This document shows, piece by piece, positions 1-6,904 of a stretch of DNA of 15,677 bases. The translations under genes were made by a program, and so were the position numbers. The notes under the pieces are model-generated. The model was given only the letters and a program-made list of their open reading frames with translations. It searched no databases and was not told the origin of the DNA. Source of the DNA: Candidatus Dadabacteria bacterium (lineage in GTDB: Bacteria > Desulfobacterota_D > UBA1144 > Nemesobacterales > UBA2774); the NCBI GenBank assembly GCA_030632765.1, contig DAOVUC010000007.1, positions 1 through 15,677 on the forward strand, read 5' to 3'. How positions within the stretch are numbered: position 1 is the stretch's first letter; each line of letters starts with the position of its first letter.

Positions 1-1261
1 ATGTGAGAATTAGGGGCAGTATCATCAGATAATTGCCTGTCATTTCTATTGTAAGCGCAATACCGGTAAGGGGCGCTCTAACAGTTGCGCAGAAGAGTGC
101 CGCCATTCCCGCCACAGCAAACACCTCTGGTTGAACGACCAGCTCAGGGAGTAAGAAATGCGCAAAGTGTCCGAACCACATTCCGAATAATGTTCCCAGT
201 GCTAACATGGGGGCAAAAATGCCTCCTATAGCCCCCGAGCCATAACTTACCATAGTGGTTCCGAATCTGACAACAAACAGCAGCAACATTATCATTACCG
301 GAATTGAGCCGCTAAGGACTTTTGGTATTACTACATAACCCCCGCCCACAGTGTCCGGGAAGAGCCATACAAGAGCACCTATCAATCCGCCCACTATAAG
401 CCCGGTCAGAGTAAAAGACCATCCGGTTAGACCGGAGAAGAAATTAAGCGTTCTTACCAGTAAGAGATTAAATACATAGCCGAAAAGTCCAAATACACAT
501 CCGAATATAAGGAAAAGAAATAACGACGCTAGAGGTGGGGTGGTAAGCATGTGCATTGGAATTGCAAGGGTTTGTCCTACCATTATTCTGAGCACAATAT
601 CCGCTGAGGCACAGGCAATTATTACCGCTTGAACCGAAAGGAAGTTGTACTCAAATTCAGGCCGCATTTCTTCAAACACAAACAGGATGCCTGCCAATGG
701 GGCATTAAAAGCTGCCGAAAGCCCACCCCCGGCTCCTGCCGCAACAAGAGCATGGGTATCTTGTTTGTTTGCTCGAAATAGATCGGATATCATCTTCCCG
801 ATGTTTCCGCCAACTTGAATCGTAGGTCCTTCACGTCCCAATACCATGCCGCTTCCAAGAGACAGCAAACCACCAAAGAATTTGATAGGTATAACCCTTT
901 TCCATCTTAAGGGCCTTACATCATCTAAAGCGCCTTCAATTTCCTGTACCCCGCTTCCCCCGGTTTCAGGAGCCAGCTTTCGAACCAGTAAAAAGGCTAA
1001 AAAGACCATAATTCCGGAGAGAACTATGGATCCGATTAGAGGGAGGCCAGGCGTTGCCTCAAGGAAATTCATAAACATGCCCTTTAATGTTGCTATCTGG
1101 GCAAGAGCAATTTGAAAAAGCCCTCCCATAAAACCCGTTAAAGACCCTACAAAAAGAGCCCATAACAATACCATCGAGCTCCCTTTTTGAGCTGATGTGA
1201 GTCGTGAAAATATCCTACTTATTCCTGAGGGTTTAAAGGGTCTCTCGGAATGGAACTTCAT
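1..1261 (-). CDS. clcA: ClcA-type H+/Cl- exchange transporter (ClC family), C-terminus off the left edge
   Basis: Inner-membrane antiporter exchanging two chloride ions for one proton, in acid or osmotic homeostasis in known relatives. My reverse-strand translation is open for 420 codons from ATG 1261 to the window edge. It carries the ClC signatures in order: GSGVQEIEGAL (the GSGIP-type Cl- site), GREGPTIQVGGN with the external gating glutamate, AAFNAPLAGILFVFEEMRP with the internal proton glutamate, GGIFAPMLALG, and near the edge RAPLTGIALTIEMTGNY. The C-terminal Tyr that lines the central chloride site in E. coli ClC would fall beyond the window. Alternating hydrophobic helices fit the 18-helix fold. 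A strong Shine-Dalgarno, AGGAGG, lies 5 nt upstream of the ATG. The previous minus-strand gene ends 146 bp upstream, so the gene probably has its own promoter, but I could not define one well. The family call is very secure; substrate (Cl- rather than fluoride) is inferred from closeness to the E. coli motifs. Confidence 0.95.
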   Translation of the reverse strand, partial: MKFHSERPFKPSGISRIFSRLTSAQKGSSMVLLWALFVGSLTGFMGGLFQIALAQIATLKGMFMNFLEATPGLPLIGSIVLSGIMVFLAFLLVRKLAPETGGSGVQEIEGALDDVRPLRWKRVIPIKFFGGLLSLGSGMVLGREGPTIQVGGNIGKMISDLFRANKQDTHALVAAGAGGGLSAAFNAPLAGILFVFEEMRPEFEYNFLSVQAVIIACASADIVLRIMVGQTLAIPMHMLTTPPLASLFLFLIFGCVFGLFGYVFNLLLVRTLNFFSGLTGWSFTLTGLIVGGLIGALVWLFPDTVGGGYVVIPKVLSGSIPVMIMLLLFVVRFGTTMVSYGSGAIGGIFAPMLALGTLFGMWFGHFAHFLLPELVVQPEVFAVAGMAALFCATVRAPLTGIALTIEMTGNYLMILPLILT

Positions 1262-1407
1262 TCCTTCCTCCTATAATTCCAAAAGCGAACATGTTTATAA
1301 TGTGCGAAAATCAGAGGGAAATCCAATATCGCCATTAGAGTTAATTATCATTACAAACTTCAATATGTGCAATAGTGAATTTCTGTAAGGACAATTTAAT
1401 TATTAGT

Positions 1408-2359
1408 TTATGACCTGTTATGGGGTGTAGATAAATCAAGCTCAGGTCCTATAGGGACAATGCCCGTAGGATTAATAGTTTTGTGACTTTTAAAGTAATG
1501 CTCCTTAATATGTTTGAAGTTTACAGTTTCTTGAACACCTGGGAATTGATAGAGTTCTCTTAAGTAATTGGACAAATTCGGATATTCTTCATTTCTACAT
1601 AAGTTGCATTTAAAATGAGTGTAATAAACAGAATCAAACCTGAGAAGTGTCGTAAAAAGGCGCCAATCGGCCTCAGTCATTTTATCACCTACAAGATACC
1701 TGTGCTCGGAGAGCAAGTTTTCAATCTGATCAAGTGTGCCAAATAAATTGTTGAAAGCCTCTTCGTAGGCATCTTGCTTCGTTGCAAAGCCGCATTTATA
1801 TACACCGTTATTAATATTGGCATATACGACGGCATTTATTCTATCAATTTCATCTCTTAATTCCTGAGGATAAAAGTTAAGTGAGGGATCTCCGAATTCA
1901 TTAAATTCAGAGTTCAGCATACGTATAATTTCTGAAGATTCGTTATTAACGATTGTTTTCTTCTCTTTGTCCCAAAGAACCGGGACCGTAACTCGCCCAG
2001 TGTAGTCTTCTTTAGCTGCTGTATAGATTTGGTGTAAATATCGAGACCCGTTTAGGGTATCAGGTATTGAACCCGCATACTCTGTAAACTCCCATCCGTT
2101 CTCCTGCATTAGGGGGTCTACGATTGAGAGTGAGATTACCTCCTCTAGCTTCTTTAGCTTTCTAAAGATAAGGGTACGGTGCGCCCACGGGCAGGCAAGA
2201 AATATATAGATGGTAACGGTCAGGTTCCGCTTTGAATCCGGAGGACCCGTCAGCGGTAATCCAGTCTCTGAATTGACTTTTACCCCTGACAAAGCGCCCG
2301 CCTGTGGATTTGGTGTCGTACCATTTATCCTGCCATTTGCCTTCAACAAGTAGTCCCAT
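1408..2359 (-). pseudogene. yqjG: Glutathionyl-hydroquinone reductase (Xi-class GST, YqjG/ECM4 family), interrupted by a frameshift
   Basis: Xi-class GSTs reduce glutathionyl-hydroquinones in the cytoplasm through a catalytic Cys in a CPWAHR motif. Two frames must be joined. ATG 2359 opens MGLLVEGKWQDKWYDTKSTG and runs to RYHLYI, a typical family N-terminus. The remainder, starting LACPWAHRTLIFRKLK, lies in the frame ending at TAA 1408 and includes VPVLWDKEKKTIVNNESSEI, NNGVYKCGFAT, ADWRLFTTLLRFD and HKTINPTGI. The switch is near 2197-2203. Homologues read LYVSLACPW, and the sequence is explained by loss of two bases, for example one CT unit of a short CT repeat. Restored, the protein would be about 317 aa (E. 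coli YqjG about 328) with Cys57 catalytic. The N-terminal 50 residues of the downstream frame, if read from ATG 2349, are out-of-frame nonsense. It starts 11 bp after the PPOX gene, without a clear Shine-Dalgarno. Either a recent pseudogene or an indel error; the clean reading elsewhere suggests a recent or artefactual event. Confidence 0.88.
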
Positions 2360-2370
2360 AGCCTATTGCT

Positions 2371-2799
2371 TTACCACGCTGTAACATCTTTAAATGCTAT
2401 TATTTTTACCGGCTTTACAGTAACCAACACTTCTCCTTCCGATGCATTTCGTTTCCCAAAGGCTTCAGCCTTGTCCTCTCCCATATACCTTCCTCCTATG
2501 CGTGTTGCCCAATATAGCATTTCTTCAGGGTCTTTGGAGAAAGATATTGTGCCCTCAATAGTAACGAAGGAATAAGGCGGGGTTTGATCATCAATGCTTA
2601 TGCTTACTCTCGGATCGCGTTTCATATTCTTTGCTTTTATGGATGACTCGCCCGTTGTAAATACTAGATTATCTCCGTCGAGGCCGTACCATATAGGAAC
2701 TACATGCGGACGTCCGTCTTCTCTTACAGTGGCAAGCTTTCCGGTTTTTGTTCCCTGAAGGAGAAACTCCTTATATTCCTCTTTGGTCATTTCAGGCAT
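2371..2799 (-). CDS. PPOX-class (pyridoxamine 5'-phosphate oxidase-like) flavin/F420-binding protein
   Basis: A 142-aa split-beta-barrel protein of the pyridoxamine-phosphate oxidase superfamily. The N-terminal block GKLATVREDGRPHVVPIWYG (about residues 20-40) is the hallmark strand pair of the 'PPOX class' proteins. It is followed by LVFTTGESSIKAKNMKRDPRVSISID (two strands and a basic helix contacting the cofactor phosphate) and VTIEGTISFS. Length is normal for the single-domain subfamily. Members bind FMN, F420 or heme, and the cofactor cannot be told from this sequence; I would not call it a PNP oxidase of vitamin B6 synthesis, since those are longer. A GAGGAGG Shine-Dalgarno lies 9 nt upstream of ATG 2799. 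It is the first gene of a probable two-gene unit with the broken hydroquinone reductase downstream (11 bp gap), which suggests a shared redox/detoxification role (inference). Confidence 0.85.
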   Translation of the reverse strand: MPEMTKEEYKEFLLQGTKTGKLATVREDGRPHVVPIWYGLDGDNLVFTTGESSIKAKNMKRDPRVSISIDDQTPPYSFVTIEGTISFSKDPEEMLYWATRIGGRYMGEDKAEAFGKRNASEGEVLVTVKPVKIIAFKDVTAW

Positions 2800-3030
2800 T
2801 CTTCGGCCTCCTCAAAAACAGACTGTTTAATGAGTATATCTAAAAAAAGTACTCTATAAACTTAAAGAATGTTTCTATAAATATCCTGGTTCTGATCGTC
2901 TTTACGATCGGCTCGCAATACCACTATTTTATATCCCTTCTTTCTAGTATTAGGAAAAAAGCCAATTAAAGGATAATTGATCATTCAATATTGAAGTATT
3001 CAAGATACAATAAAAACTCTCTGGATCGAC
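2800..3030. other. Non-coding AT-rich stretch with short palindromes
   Basis: No credible gene. Besides the PPOX promoter candidate it holds an 8-bp hairpin (2892-2899 with 2904-2911, loop CTTT) not followed by a T-run, so not an obvious terminator. It also holds a perfect 12-bp palindrome, TTCAATATTGAA, at 2984-2995, which could be an operator half of either flanking transcription unit. No tRNA or small-RNA structure is recognisable. Confidence 0.5.
2833..2860 (-). promoter_or_regulatory. Candidate sigma70-type promoter of the PPOX gene
   Basis: On the minus strand TTTATA (2860-2855) and TATACT (2838-2833) are 16 bp apart. The -10 matches the consensus at five of six positions, the -35 at four. 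The predicted start of transcription near 2826 gives a leader of about 27 nt containing the GAGGAGG ribosome site. AT-rich DNA yields such pairs by chance, so this is only a candidate. Confidence 0.35.
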
Positions 3031-3112
3031 ATTGACCTGCCCCCCTATAATAGGTCCATAAGTTAAGTTATTTTTTAGAGAGGAAACCCTATATATAGGA
3101 GGGCAGGTCAAT
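3031..3112. mobile_element. 82-bp MITE-like element or paired IS ends with 19-bp inverted termini
   Basis: Left arm 3031-3049 and right arm 3094-3112 are inverted repeats identical at 18 of 19 positions. The outer sequence TGACCTGCCCCCC with an inner TATAATAGGTCC resembles the ends of IS3/IS150-type insertion sequences (TG...CCCC...GGAC), from memory. There is no transposase between the arms (44 bp), so this would be a solo miniature element or two abutting ends. An internal perfect palindrome, CCTATATATAGG, is at 3088-3099. No convincing target duplication is seen (only AT on both sides of TGACC...GGTCA). It could alternatively be a long RNA hairpin or operator region for the small gene downstream. 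Confidence 0.5.
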
Positions 3113-3154
3113 ACTGATAGATAGAAAGCATAAGAACTACTTGAGGATAAAGAA

Positions 3155-3367
3155 ATGAAAAAATATTTTTTAATATTGAGCCTAATTTTTTATATCTCTA
3201 CGGGGTTAGCGATTTCTGAAGAAAATAAGGGCGAAGGAACACTACAACAATCGGATTCAATAACAGATCAAACCGAAAGCGAAAAAGATTGTAATAAGGT
3301 ATGTGTTAAAAGAGACGGTTACGGAATGTGCACTGAGTTTGAAGAACGTTGTGAGGAAAACCCATAA
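3155..3367 (+). CDS. Small predicted secreted/periplasmic four-cysteine protein, unknown function
   Basis: I do not recognise this 70-aa protein. Residues 1-19 look like a Sec signal peptide: MKK, a hydrophobic core LILSLIFYIS, then a polar end STGLA with likely cleavage after Ala19. There is no lipobox cysteine. The mature part is acidic and Gln/Ser-rich, then ends in a compact cysteine block with spacing C46-x3-C50-x8-C59-x6-C66, fit for two disulphides or a small metal site. A GAGG Shine-Dalgarno about 8 nt upstream supports ATG 3155. The gene stands alone on the plus strand between minus-strand neighbours, preceded by the 82-bp inverted-repeat element and followed by a diverged copy of that element's left end and a terminator hairpin. 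That placement could mean cargo of a decayed mobile unit or a simple monocistronic gene. Coding status rests on signal peptide, ribosome site and terminator together. Confidence 0.6.
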   Translation: MKKYFLILSLIFYISTGLAISEENKGEGTLQQSDSITDQTESEKDCNKVCVKRDGYGMCTEFEERCEENP

Positions 3368-3390
3368 ACTCACATTTTCAGACTACGCTT

Positions 3391-3483
3391 ACTTGCCCCC
3401 ATTATCAATGAAGATACAAGATTTGATGTAGACATTGTCAAATCCTCCATGAGACGCCCCATATAATTGGACTATAAGTTAAG
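3391..3483 (+). repeat. Diverged direct copy of the left end of the 82-bp element
   Basis: Positions 3431-3437 (GACATTG) and 3455-3483 (GCCCC, TATAAT, GG, then ATAAGTTAAG) line up in the same order with 3028-3067. In 3431-3483 the GACATTG block is separated from the GCCCC block by an extra insert of some 12 bases. A further partial match, ACTTGCCCCCATTAT, is at 3391-3405. The two copies flank the small secreted-protein gene as direct repeats. The agreement is visible by eye but imperfect. Confidence 0.45.
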
Positions 3484-3508
3484 GGAGCTTCTGCTCCCTT
3501 TATTGTTT
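3481..3508 (+). terminator. Rho-independent terminator after the small secreted-protein gene
   Basis: Perfect 8-bp stem AAGGGAGC / GCTCCCTT (3481-3488 with 3493-3500) with a TTCT loop, followed on the plus strand by the T-rich TATTGTTT. The stem is G/C-rich at its top. The minus-strand exit is not T-rich, so it mainly serves the plus-strand gene, though it could slow argH transcription arriving from the other side. Confidence 0.65.
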
Positions 3509-3596
3509 AGTCAGGAAAGAGCAGTTGCGCTCATAATAGCTAATAATATTAGCAAGTTAGCTGCATTCACATCAACAAGATATTTGGGATAATCTA

Positions 3597-4979
3597 TTAC
3601 CAATCGGCAATTTCTTTCTTAGCGGATTTAATCATTTTAACTACGTTTTTCTTTGCTGTGCCGCCGTAAGATTTCCTGCTCTCAATGGATCCGTCCAGAG
3701 TAATAAAGTCATAGAGGTCTTCTTCAAAAAGGTTTGAGAACTTCTGGAATTCAGAAATATGAAGATTTATAAGCTCTCTTCCCTTTTCTTCTGCGTAGCT
3801 AACAATTTTCCCTGTAACTTCGTGTGACTGCCTAAAAGGCATTCCCTTTCTACTCAGATAATCGGCAACATCAGTAGCGGTGATAAATCCTTCATCAAGT
3901 GCCTTTTTCATATTCACATGTTTAAACTCTATCACCAGTAACATTTCCGAAAGCACTTCAAGGCATGACTTCACAGTGTCTACCGTATCAAACATGGGTT
4001 CTTTATCTTCCTGCATATCTCTGTTGTATGAAAACGGCAGACCTTTCATGATTGTTAGAATCGTAACTTGATTGCCATAAACCCTTCCTGTTTTCCCGCG
4101 AATAAGCTCTGCCATATCCGGGTTTCTTTTCTGGGGCATTATGCTTGATCCGGTAGTAAACTCGTCCCCCAGATCCACAAAATCAAATTCCTTTGTTGAC
4201 CAAAGGACAAATTCTTCTGATATTCTGCTGAGGTGCATCATCAAGGTAGCAGATGAAGAGATAAACTCTATTATAAAGTCTCTATCGCTAACCGTGTCTA
4301 TACTATTGTTTGTAACTTCCGGAAAGTTTAATAGCTTAGCTACAAGTTTTCTGTTAATAGGAAAAGTTGTGCCTGCTCCGGCCCCAGCCCCAAGAGGCAT
4401 GACATTTACCCTTTTCATACAGTCTATGTACCTTGCTCTATCACGTTTAAACATTTCATAAAACGCCATCAGTTGGTGCGATAGTAATACGGGCTGTCCC
4501 CTTTGTATGTGAGTGTATAGAGGTATGACCGCATCGATGTTGTCATCCGATAATTCGACAAGACACCCTGAAATTGCCTCGATGAGAGTTATGATTTGCA
4601 CTATTTCCCCTCTAAGGTAAAGACGCATATCAAGCGCGATCTGATCGTTCCTGCTCCTGGCTGTATGAATTTTGCCCCCAACGTCTCCAATCCTCTCAAT
4701 TAATCGTTTCTCAATATTAAGATGAATATCCTCAAACTCTTCTCTGAATGGGAACTTCCCTGCTTTGATCTCTTTTTCTATTTGTTTGAGGCCTTTTATT
4801 ATCTTGTCAGCTTCTTTTTTTAAGATAATCCCTTCGTTAGCAAGCATTGTTGCATGAGCAATACTGCCTTCAATATCCTCTTTGTATAATCTTTGATCGA
4901 AGTCTATAGAAGCCGAAAATTTTTCCGCCACTTTATGAGTTCCTTTTTTAAATCTTCCGGCCCAAAGTTTCTTTATCAA
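3597..4979 (-). CDS. argH: Argininosuccinate lyase
   Basis: Cytoplasmic enzyme that splits argininosuccinate into arginine and fumarate, the last step of arginine synthesis. The 460-aa protein is full length for the family and shows the fumarase/ASL superfamily signatures: N-terminal KKLWAGRF, HTARSRNDQ (105-113), THIQRGQPV with the catalytic-region His157, PLGAGAGAGTTFP (195-207), and the mobile catalytic loop GSSIMPQKRNP (277-287) with the active-site Ser. The start is a TTG at 4979. An AGGAGA ribosome site lies about 5-6 nt upstream, and the first ATG in frame would remove about 44 conserved residues, so TTG is well supported. It follows the peroxiredoxin gene by 165 bp and probably has its own promoter. 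No other arg genes are in the window. Confidence 0.97.
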   Translation of the reverse strand: MIKKLWAGRFKKGTHKVAEKFSASIDFDQRLYKEDIEGSIAHATMLANEGIILKKEADKIIKGLKQIEKEIKAGKFPFREEFEDIHLNIEKRLIERIGDVGGKIHTARSRNDQIALDMRLYLRGEIVQIITLIEAISGCLVELSDDNIDAVIPLYTHIQRGQPVLLSHQLMAFYEMFKRDRARYIDCMKRVNVMPLGAGAGAGTTFPINRKLVAKLLNFPEVTNNSIDTVSDRDFIIEFISSSATLMMHLSRISEEFVLWSTKEFDFVDLGDEFTTGSSIMPQKRNPDMAELIRGKTGRVYGNQVTILTIMKGLPFSYNRDMQEDKEPMFDTVDTVKSCLEVLSEMLLVIEFKHVNMKKALDEGFITATDVADYLSRKGMPFRQSHEVTGKIVSYAEEKGRELINLHISEFQKFSNLFEEDLYDFITLDGSIESRKSYGGTAKKNVVKMIKSAKKEIADW

Positions 4980-5003
4980 TTTATCTCTCCTGTTTATACC
5001 AAT

Positions 5004-5033
5004 ATATTACCAAGCTTTTCCAGATGATAGCAA
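5004..5033 (-). promoter_or_regulatory. Candidate promoter of argH
   Basis: On the minus strand TTGCTA (5033-5028) and TAATAT (5009-5004) are 18 bp apart, each with four of six consensus bases. The predicted leader is about 17-20 nt and would hold just the AGGAGA ribosome site. Weak evidence in AT-rich sequence. I saw no ARG-box-like palindrome that I could defend. Confidence 0.3.
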
Positions 5034-5144
5034 TTTTGTCTATTGAAACTTTATCATGCCCGAAGAGTATATATAAGTGAATTGGATAAAAAAAATGTTT
5101 CTATCTTTGAAAAATGGATAAGGAAAAACCAAATTTGTGACTCT

Positions 5145-5606
5145 CTAGATTGATTTTAAAGCCGAGAGGGCCTCATTCACATGTCTTTTGTAGTTTAGTT
5201 GAGAGGAGAATATGTGCCGGATGACTCCTTGTTTATCTATAACGTATGTAACCCTTCCCGGTATTATGCCGAAGGTCTTTGGCACTCCATATAGTTCTCT
5301 AACTTCCTCATCCGGATCGCTTAATAGCATAAAAGGCAGATTATTTGCCTCTGAGAATTGTTTATGAGAATCTACGGAATCTGAACTTATTCCAATAACT
5401 TCTGCATTACTAATCTTCTTTAATTTCTCGAAATTATCTCTAAAGTGACATACCTCTTTTGTGCAGAGAGTAGTATTGTCTTTCGGATAGAAAAATAAAA
5501 CAACGGGACTTACGCCTATAAAATCCTTAAGCTCTACAGTTTGTCCGGTTTGAGATAATAGTCTAAAGTTTGGAGCTAAGTCCCCTATTTTGACAGATTT
5601 TCTCAA
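5145..5606 (-). CDS. bcp: Thiol peroxidase/peroxiredoxin of the BCP (PrxQ) family
   Basis: Thioredoxin-fold cytoplasmic peroxidase that reduces H2O2 and organic hydroperoxides, recycled by thioredoxin. The 153-aa protein has GDLAPNFRLLSQTGQTVELK at the N-terminus and the active-site loop FYPKDNTTLCTKEVCHFRD (39-57), with peroxidatic Cys48 and the PrxQ-type resolving Cys53 five residues later. Later come GISSDSVDSHKQF and LSDPDEEVRELYGV. The usual Pro-Gly before the peroxidatic Cys is TTLC here, a mild variation; the Thr is kept. The start is TTG 5606: an in-frame TGA lies two codons upstream, and GGAGA is placed about 8 nt before it. A nearby ATG (5613) is out of frame. It lies 56 bp after treT and could be the third gene of that unit. 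Confidence 0.93.
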   Translation of the reverse strand: MRKSVKIGDLAPNFRLLSQTGQTVELKDFIGVSPVVLFFYPKDNTTLCTKEVCHFRDNFEKLKKISNAEVIGISSDSVDSHKQFSEANNLPFMLLSDPDEEVRELYGVPKTFGIIPGRVTYVIDKQGVIRHIFSSQLNYKRHVNEALSALKSI

Positions 5607-5662
5607 GTTTCATTTCTCCGAGTATGCAATATCTTTTTACTTAGCATACCTAAAGATTATAA

Positions 5663-6904
5663 TTAGCTTGGTTTAATTATGTTTTTGGATTTGTTGTCGA
5701 GAGCGGTAAATAAGCTAAGGATTTCTCTTAGGTGCCGGGTATTAAGGAAGTTCTCACGGACGTACTCTTTTGCTTGTATCCCCATTTCTCTAAGTTTTTC
5801 AGGGTCTTGTAGAAGCTGTTGTATACGCAGCGCAGCGCCTTGTGGTGAGTCGACAAGAAAGCCTGTATGGTGGTTTATTATCTGGAGGCGAATTCCGCCC
5901 GTGTTGCCCCCTATTACCGGTTTCCCTTTCCACATAGCCTCAGTTACTGTAAGGCCAAACCCTTCTTTTAATGATTTTTGGAGTACAATGTCTGATACCC
6001 TCTGTAGTGCATTGATCGTTTTATGTGCATCAGATGGTAACAGTAGTATGTGTATATCCGTATCTTTCCCCGCCGAGCCCCTTACTTCTTTGAGGACTTC
6101 TTCCCCTTCAGGATCGTCCGTTGCTCCCCCTCCCGCTAGAACCAATTGTATTTCGGGTATAGATTGCTTCGTTAGTTTGTATGCCTCTATTACACCCAAC
6201 GGGTCTTTAAATCGATCATATCTTGAAACTTGAAGCATAATTGGTCTTTTGGGATCTAAATTAAACTCTTCATAAGTTGAATCAATTTCGGCTTGACTAA
6301 GTTCCATGTTCTTATCACTCAGCGGATCGATGCTTGGAGGAATGAGATACTGAGTATGAGGGAGTTGTTGGGCAAAATCAGCAAGTGAAAAAAAGCTCGC
6401 GTCGTAATCTTGCACGTACCCACTCAAATAATTCCATACCGGGGGATGAGGGTTGCTTGCATCAATGTGGCAGCGCCAAACCCACTTTCCTTTCCTGTTA
6501 GGACAGAGTTTTAGCAAAGGGGCCGGCTGAGGGTCATGTATGATGACATAGTCTGCATTCTCTAATGCTGGACGTAGTAGATCAGCGTTTCTTGAATTAG
6601 TTTCCTCATACGCTTTTAGTAAATCCTCCGAAATATGTACCTGGTCTCCCTGAAGTGCGTTATGCATACTTTTAGTGCATTGATAGAATTTATCTTCCCC
6701 TGTGATAACTTCCCAGCTTGTATCTATACCGAGCTCGTTCATAAGAGGCACCATTTTCATAAGTATCTCAGCCACTCCTCCTCCAACGCGAGTGGAGTTT
6801 ACATGTACGAATTTAGCCCCCTTCATTGGAGCAGAGAGTTGTTGCAATTGGTCTACTGCATCTTGTCCGGCAACTCTAGCATAAGCCTCTAGTAAATCAC
6901 TCAC
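5663..6904 (-). CDS. treT: Trehalose glycosyltransferring synthase TreT (GT4 family)
   Basis: GT-B fold enzyme making trehalose from NDP-glucose and glucose in one step; some homologues run the reaction backwards to use trehalose. Length 413 aa is normal. Family-specific motifs: STRVGGGVAEIL (37-48), VITGEDKFYQCTKSMHNALQG (67-87), IIHDPQPAPLL (121-131), WRCHIDAS (143-150), nucleotide-site VSRYDRFKDP (226-235), and the GT4 E-x7-E pair in KEGFGLTVTE (E314, E322) followed by KPVIGGNTGGI. The start is GTG 6904, whose GTGA overlaps the TGA stop of the DUF5752-like gene by 4 bp. AAGGAG lies 7 nt upstream, so translation is very likely coupled. A ROK glucokinase is encoded 2.3 kb away on the other strand. 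Archaeal TreT versus bacterial TreP-type (phosphorylase) activity cannot be fully separated by eye, but the overall pattern favours the synthase. Confidence 0.88.
   Translation of the reverse strand: MSDLLEAYARVAGQDAVDQLQQLSAPMKGAKFVHVNSTRVGGGVAEILMKMVPLMNELGIDTSWEVITGEDKFYQCTKSMHNALQGDQVHISEDLLKAYEETNSRNADLLRPALENADYVIIHDPQPAPLLKLCPNRKGKWVWRCHIDASNPHPPVWNYLSGYVQDYDASFFSLADFAQQLPHTQYLIPPSIDPLSDKNMELSQAEIDSTYEEFNLDPKRPIMLQVSRYDRFKDPLGVIEAYKLTKQSIPEIQLVLAGGGATDDPEGEEVLKEVRGSAGKDTDIHILLLPSDAHKTINALQRVSDIVLQKSLKEGFGLTVTEAMWKGKPVIGGNTGGIRLQIINHHTGFLVDSPQGAALRIQQLLQDPEKLREMGIQAKEYVRENFLNTRHLREILSLFTALDNKSKNIIKPS

Noticed and set aside
1197..1388. Plus-strand open frame of 63 codons over the clcA start
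   Set aside because: It overlaps the conserved clcA N-terminus and ribosome site and its translation resembles nothing.
2291..2349. ATG 2349 as the true start of the hydroquinone reductase
   Set aside because: The first 50 residues in that frame are unlike the family, whereas the other frame from ATG 2359 gives the conserved N-terminus; the frameshift explanation is better.
2892..2911. Hairpin CTGATCGT/ACGATCGG as a terminator or tRNA fragment
   Set aside because: No T-run follows on either strand and no cloverleaf can be drawn around it.
3032..3051. TTGACC plus TATAAT as a promoter for the small secreted protein
   Set aside because: The two boxes are only 8 bp apart, far too close for sigma70; they belong to the inverted-repeat arm.
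4381..4400. GCC-rich short repeat in argH as a tandem repeat locus
   Set aside because: It only encodes the Gly-Ala-rich PLGAGAGAG loop typical of the family at this site.
5679..6233. Long plus-strand open frame (184 codons) opposite treT
   Set aside because: Antisense to a conserved glycosyltransferase domain; composition is Ser/Cys/Arg-rich shadow coding with no ribosome site.
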